Assembly (NCBI GenBank): GCA_963743945.1
Contig: CAVURO010000004.1
Location: 174,394 to 238,393, forward strand
Origin: JACOTK01 sp963743945
GTDB lineage: Bacteria > Actinomycetota > Acidimicrobiia > Acidimicrobiales > CADCSY01
DNA: 64,000 bases
Reading direction: 5' to 3'
In this document: positions 59,175 to 64,000 of the stretch, one piece after another
How positions within the stretch are numbered: the first letter of the stretch is position 1
How the letters are laid out: every line of letters begins with the position of its first letter
The notes under the pieces: generated by a model
The model's database searches: none
What the model saw: only the letters and a program-made list of their open reading frames with translations
What the model was told of the DNA's origin: nothing
Translations under genes and position numbers: made by a program

Positions 59175-59249
59175 CGTGCTGTCCTCCTCGCCCCAGTTTG
59201 GGGCAACGGACTCGCACAACACGTGGACCGATCTCAGGGGTTCAGGTCA

Positions 59250-59450
59250 TGACAGCCGAGCCCCTTCGCGTTCTCGATTGCCCACCGCCGCTCCGGGAAC
59301 TGGCGGGCCCAGCGCTGCATTTGTCGGTAGCTGGCCAGGCCGGCGTCAACACGCAGCGACGCCACCGCCGTGTTGGTCAGTGGGTCCACCGCTGTGGCGG
59401 TGTGGAAAGCTTGTGCGGATCAACTCCGATCATCACGTGGTGGTCCTTGT
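59250..59450 (-). pseudogene. IS110 transposase, N-terminal part
   Basis: Starting from MIGVDPHKLS, with one base missing soon after, the minus strand gives ATAVDPLTNTAVASLRVDAG-like sequence and RRWAIENAKGLGCH. This is the IS110 N-terminus, broken by the IS3 insertion after GLGCH; the middle part resumes at 56890. Confidence 0.8.
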
Positions 59451-59825
59451 CTGTCGTTCTGATGGGGGAAGACCACGGTCGGCATGCCGACTTCGAGCAC
59501 CCGCGGACGGGCCATCACGCCTCTGTTGAGCCAGACCCGCAGCCGGTCGTTGACCGGGAGGCACACCCTGGGCGAGCCAACCCGAAGGCGGCAGGCGATT
59601 CACGAGCCACCCCGACCAACGACCTACCGGACGCTACGAACCGGAGCCCTCAGAAGCCGGTGTCCACATACAAGTCGGCGATTCACTTCCTGGGTTGGTT
59701 CTTCAATACGGCCGAGAAAACAATGTCATCCCCGCGTGAAAGACCCTCCACGCGAATAGGCGACCCTCCACGCCCGACTTTGTTCGGTGGATCAAGGTAT
59801 CGGCAAACACGATAGGTGGATGGGA
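59451..59825. other. Interval without a supported gene
   Basis: GC-rich DNA turning AT-richer towards 59825. A doublet GACCCTCCACGCG/GACCCTCCACGCC at about 59742-59777 may be part of the IS110 end. No open frame resembles a known protein. Confidence 0.5.
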
Positions 59826-60455
59826 CTAATCCTGCCGGGCTCGGCAATCGAGTATTTGCTCCCACGCCATCAGTGCCCTCTTGCGTGCTGCTAGATAACG
59901 CTCGGAATCCATCTCATATCTAGCCGAACGTGCCGCCAGCTTGCGAGCCTCCCGCCTTGGGTCATTCGCTTCGAATAGCTCGTGCCAATTCACTTTAACA
60001 TCAGCTGCAGTCAGAAAAGAACGATTAAACTGTTGATTAACCCGCCGAATAAGTGAGTCAGGGTCCCTAATCACCTCATCGAAGACCCCGACAGCTGCTT
60101 TCTTCTCATCGTGTGTCAGACGTTTCAATATTCTTTCATAGTACATGGCATAAACCTTTAGCCCGCTCTCTAAATCGATATATGGCCAAAGTGCATGCAT
60201 AGTTGCCACGCAGCTTAGTGGTTCTCTCACCAAAACAACTGTCGGCTTATTTAGGTCCATCGACCGAGCCAATTGGCCCGAGGAATGCATATGGTGGACC
60301 AATCGGGCCTCCGGGTTCGCTCCTCTGAACACATCAGTGAAAAAAAGGTGTTGCCGCTACGCTGTATTCCATCTATCGTGATCTCAGTATTCCTATTTAC
60401 AACCGCCCACCTATTCCCATTTTTCGCAGCATTTCGCCGCCCAACAATTCTGTGA
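59826..60455 (-). pseudogene. Sulfotransferase, one frameshift
   Basis: A first part (VVNRNTEITIDGIQRSGNTF) holds the 5'-phosphosulfate-binding loop. After a run of seven T (about 60341) the frame changes and continues with DVFRGANPEARLVHHMHSS and VVLVREPLSCVATMHALWP, the 3'-phosphate-binding strand and helix, to a helical C-terminus. This is a PAPS-dependent sulfotransferase of about 200 residues, presumably acting on the surface polysaccharide. The start is unclear. GC content is visibly lower than in the genes before 59 kb. Confidence 0.75.
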
Positions 60456-60584
60456 GTCCAGATAGTGTTGAGCCGGGCATTTGTCTTAAACTTAAGGCTT
60501 AGTAATTCTACTCGTCTTTCATTGAGGTCATATTGTCATCTCCTTCCTCACTGTCTAGCGTCCCATGGCTGTAGGCCAATACCG

Positions 60585-61970
60585 TTACCTGTTGCTATTT
60601 CTACGTTTGCCGTTTTCCCAAGTGAATCGAGAAAGCTGTTGTGTGAGTGAAACGATCAGAATAAGTGCAAGAACATAGAAGACATCGAAAGCATCGCCAC
60701 CAGACCAAAACCGAATGACAAAATAAACCACGAAGGTTCTTTCAATACTACATGCCTCGATATCGATACCGCCGACAGTAGTAGTGACGCCAGACCCCCA
60801 ATGGCTGCCCACACCAGGAGCTGGGCAGCCGAGCTGCGAAATAGGATATCGATATATCCAGCCCCTGAAAGAAACATTCCACTGGCGCCATAACCCAACA
60901 CAGACTGAGAAATCTCGGTCCACACAGTGCGGGGCTTGCTGTCCCAAATCTGGGATGGAATAAACAGCAATACCGCGTCCGTTAGTCGTATCCAGGAGTA
61001 ATTATCCCCCATACGCTCGACGATACCCTCGACTAGGACCATACCGTCGAGGGTATCTACTGCACCATACTCGGCTAACCCACCAATAGGATTTCGGATA
61101 TTGCGTGATGTAATTTCCGCAAATGATTTCCCATTCCATTCGTTCCCAACTAATCCCGCTCGCCATGCGGGAACAAGACTAATAAAGAGCGCTAAAAAAT
61201 AGATTCCAACACTCACTGTTATCCATTGGCGGATAGAGATTCCTTTGCCTGAACAGCGATATATAAAACGAACTATAGCATAGGAAGCAATAAGCATTAC
61301 AGGAGAACGATCACCCCCTCCAAGAATGGCCACAGCTGACAGCGCTGCAACCAAAATAGAGCGATGGCGTGGCCATTTATTCCACTGATCGATAGAAATA
61401 AGAATGTGACTGGCCATAGCCAGGTAAACATCTGCGGAATCCCTTGGCCCTCCAGCTGTGCCCTCACGGCAACTCCAGCTGAATCAATGATACTTCTTCT
61501 TCCCAAAAGAAGATCACCAGAAAGGGCAAGTACTATACACCAAACTGCCATCGAAAAGTGTGTGCTCCTTGACGGGGAACGGTACCGAGGTTCTCAACGA
61601 ACGTCTCGGACTCTTGGCCAGATTCCGAGCTCGGTGCCGAATGCCCCTTGTCCGAACCTGAGCGGCCAAGACGTCCCCATAAACGAGGCCGACGAGAGCG
61701 ACCGAAAAGGTAAAGAACGCGTCGTCGAGATTCTCAACTACTTGCGTCGGTGACATGACGCCAAGTTCGACCAGTCGAGATACCCGGTATCCGTTCTGCG
61801 AGCCAAATGCAGGGATCACAATGCCAACCAAGCTCGAAGTGGACACAAGGGTCAGTCACTCCATTGGAACTGGCCGTCTTGCCTCGTGTCCGAACAAAGA
61901 GGCGAATTCCCACGAAAAGAGCCGCGAGATTGACAAGAAGGTAGAGAAGGATCATCGGCACTCCGGCCAT
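60585..61970 (-). pseudogene. Wzy-like polysaccharide polymerase, several frameshifts
   Basis: Pieces in successive frames: MILLYLLVNLAALFVGIRLF (start at about 61970), then RVSRLVELGVMSPTQVVENL, AVWCIVLALSGDLLLGRRS, SILVAALSAVAILGGGDRSP with YAIVRFIYRC, YGASGMFLSGAGYIDILFR and FVVYFVIRFWSGGDAF. Together they form a multi-helix O-antigen-polymerase-like membrane protein of about 455 residues. At least four indels are needed. AT-rich compared with the chromosome, suggesting acquisition from elsewhere. Confidence 0.7.
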
Positions 61971-62027
61971 ATTGTCAAACCAAGCTCAGTATAGCGAATG
62001 GGAGTCACGAGAGGTGCCGCAGATCGT

Positions 62028-63024
62028 CTACGCACAATGGGGCCATGTGCACAGTGGCGACACCTCCGGACGTGTGGGCGGTTGTTGACTCGCAAGACCA
62101 AGAGCGCTGCGCCATGCCGTGACGCTTCCGGAACGCACGGACTGCGCCCCAATCAAGGGGGCCACCTCTCGAAGTGCCCCTGCGGTGGACAGGATGCTTG
62201 GCACTCCTACCGCAGCGGCTTCAAGTGCCACGAGGCCAAGAAGTTCTGGCCGACGAAGGGGTCGAATACCTACGTGCCCAAGTGTGGGCATAACGAGATA
62301 TTGAGTTGCCTCCAATGCGGACCGAAGCATGGAGTCAGTAGCATCCGAGATGACGGCATGTCCCTGGTCCTCGAGTTGACTTCTGATGCTCTTGCCGTAA
62401 TCGGTAGCCCAGGTCACAGATGGGCCGAGGACTCGCAGTGATGCCCCCGCCGGCATCGCGCTGTGAAGCAGCATATGCAACCCTTTGTGAGGCATAACCC
62501 GCCCCACGAAGGTGAAATCCACACGGGGCAGTGTCTCTGCCGAATCGGCACGGAGCACATGGCTGCCGCCCCCGTAGACCGGGACACGTCGTGCTGGCGG
62601 TACACCAAGAGCCTTGAGTGAGAAAGCAGATACCCCAAAAAAAACAGAGATTTGAGGAAATGCTGCCTTCAGCTTTCGACGCTGCAACGGGTCACGCACG
62701 GACACGCCACCGTGATCAATGACGCTCAGGTGTACGGGGTGCTCCAGGTGAGAGCTAGTGCCCTCTGCAGCGCCACGCTGTGCACATTATGAACCAAGAT
62801 ATGCGTTGCCGAAGCGACGAGGTCATGGAGTGCTGCGCGTGACGGTCTTTCCTTTTGCGGGTGAAGCACCACCGGCTCATCCGGGTTTGGTCCAAAATCA
62901 AGAACAGCCTGGACCAAGTCTGAGTCCCGTTCTGCTAAGGCCCTCACCAACTCATACGGATAACGCTCCCGCCCCCTCGTCGCTCCCCATCCCAGTAGCC
63001 CTCAACAAAATGCAAAAGCTTCAC
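62028..63024 (-). pseudogene. Family 4 glycosyltransferase, two frameshifts
   Basis: The likely start GTG 63024 gives KLLHFVEGYWDG, then ERYPYELVRALAERDSDLVQ in a second frame, and from about 62755 SHLEHPVHLSVIDHGG with FFGVSAFSLKALGV in a third. DFTFVGRVMPHKGLHMLL and RPELLGLVALEAAAVGVPSI are the nucleotide-sugar-binding GT-B motifs. It would add a sugar during repeat-unit assembly. Confidence 0.8.
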
Positions 63025-63035
63025 AAGCTACACTC

Positions 63036-64000
63036 CTAGTCGGTAATCGCCAAGGCAAGGGCGCTCAAAGCCACCTGGATGGCTGCTGCCGCGATGGATG
63101 CGACCACTATTGGGCGCCTGCGGAGCGTTCTCTGCCCCAGTATGCTGCCGAGTGCACCCAAACCCAGCGTCAGGCTGAATCCAACCAATGCGTGAACCGG
63201 ATTATTGACCCACCGGACAAGACCTGCCGCAAGGCTGAGGGCAACAATCATCCCCAATCCAACCCGAATTGCCGGCAACGTCTGGCCCCCGACCAACGCC
63301 AGCGGTGTATATGCCTGACTCACCGCAACGGCCACAGCGAACCCGGAACCGCCAATGATTCCGAGGCCGAGGGCGTCATAGTCTTGCCCAAGGAGTAGCA
63401 GCGAAGGCACGGCACCCAACGAAGGCCCCCGGCAGAAGGGGCCGCCGCGATCACCGACACTACAGCGCCTACCGAGCTCACAAGATGATCATGTGCTTCC
63501 AGCGCCACCCGCCGAATTCGAAGCTACTCAAGGAGTCGGCGGGAACCGCGGGAACGTTTTGAAAACTTCATCGCTGCTATGACGATTCCTGCGGTCTCGG
63601 GTGCCGCCGCCCACCCGATGGCCGCCGGAGCAAGGCGCCAGGGAACTACCAACACCATCGAGGCAACGCCTGGACCAGCGCCCTCACGAACGATGCCGAC
63701 AAGGGCAGAGGGGCTCCTCGCATGTCCACGGGGGGCAAGACTGAGACCCATCGACCGCAACGACCACAGAAAGGCGGTCGCGGTAAGAAGACCGCTCACC
63801 AGGAACGCTGCGGCCCCAGAAACTAGTGAAGGACTCAGCAATGCAACCGCAGTCGCTGTAACGCTCCACGCCACCCCGGACATCTGGGACGTCCACACCA
63901 TAGTCCTCCGTGCCACCCAGCCCCTGGCCAGCGGGAAGTGCGACTGTCGTAATCGCAGCGAGACTACTGAGCCACACCAGCACGGCAGCCGTTCCTTCAC
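63036..64000 (-). pseudogene. Wzx-like polysaccharide flippase, frameshifted and cut by window edge
   Basis: Reading from 64000, the protein has MVWTSQMSGVAWSVTATAVALL, GPGVASMVLVVPWRLAPAAIGWA and a charged loop (AAMKFSKRSRGSRRLLE), then shifts frame twice (VALEAHDHLVSSVGAVVSVIA; GAVPSLLLLGQDYDALGLGI) to its end at 63036. The helix pattern (PETAGIVIAAMKFS, LPAIRVGLGMIVALSLAAGL) fits MATE/Wzx lipid-linked oligosaccharide flippases. Its start lies beyond the window. Confidence 0.65.

Larger units (their letters stand above)
56891..59249 (-). mobile_element. IS3-family element (host copy), interrupted by a second copy
   Basis: Termini TGACCTGAACCCC... (at 59249, reading leftwards) and ...GGGTACCGGTCA (at 56891) are imperfect inverted repeats of about 26 bp starting TGACC. 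Without the inserted copy it is about 1,237 bp. OrfA is intact; orfB is split by the insertion at 57460/58579 and has further indels in its 3' half. It sits inside an IS110 transposase gene. Confidence 0.88.

Noticed and set aside
1..64000. tRNA, rRNA or other structured RNA genes
   Set aside because: I looked through the larger intergenic gaps for T-loop-like GGTTCRANTCC and rRNA cores and saw none; a covariance-model search would be needed to exclude small RNAs.

Overview
The window is 64 kb of very high-GC DNA from an actinobacterium. MeaB, class II GlpX fructose-bisphosphatase, HxlR and FtsX-type ABC genes, and an LMW-phosphatase/glyA/WecA/ATP-synthase neighbourhood fit Actinomycetota. 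An Acidimicrobiia-like organism (for example a Microthrix or Ilumatobacter relative) is my best guess. That is an inference from gene content; no rRNA or tRNA gene was seen to confirm it.

Layout. 0-15.7 kb: mostly chromosomal genes (MeaB end, NifU-like protein, a lipoprotein/membrane-protein operon, MFS transporter, hydrolase, J-domain protein, S9 peptidase, MacB-like ABC pair, an FAD oxidoreductase with a frameshift, HxlR regulator). 15.7-25.6 kb: a signalling cluster with two response regulators, a sensor kinase, an ABC ATPase, a REC/degenerate LuxR/class III cyclase fusion, a cyclic-nucleotide-binding protein overlapping a metallo-beta-lactamase-fold hydrolase, and a frameshifted FtsX-like permease. 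25.7-29.7 kb: a fumarate-reductase-like flavoprotein, glpX, and a 2H-phosphoesterase/GNAT fusion. 29.8-38.9 kb (minus strand): WecA-like transferase, AtpZ, AtpI, and atpB-E-F-H-A-G-D-C.

38.9-52.0 kb is an accessory island. It carries AbiE, a nucleotidyltransferase pair, Fic, several VapBC-type modules, MazEF, a RelE-like pair and many toxin or antitoxin fragments, plus a broken exopolysaccharide sugar transferase. The island separates glyA and the LMW phosphatase (52.0-54.0 kb) from wecA-atp, genes that I recall being adjacent in other actinobacteria. A 667-bp VapBC block occurs twice in the island with two differences, and a 3' remnant of glyA also lies inside it. 55.2-64 kb is a surface-polysaccharide locus (FkbM methyltransferase, polymerase, sulfotransferase, GT4, flippase). 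It is partly AT-rich, heavily frameshifted, and interrupted by an IS3 element nested in an oppositely oriented copy of itself, which in turn sits in an IS110 element.

Two patterns cross the whole window. First, short tandem repeats, mostly near 15 bp per unit, recur at more than a dozen unrelated places, and inside genes the unit is a multiple of three. Second, single-base frameshifts interrupt otherwise well conserved genes. They are isolated before 55 kb and dense after it, so both real decay and consensus errors must be considered.
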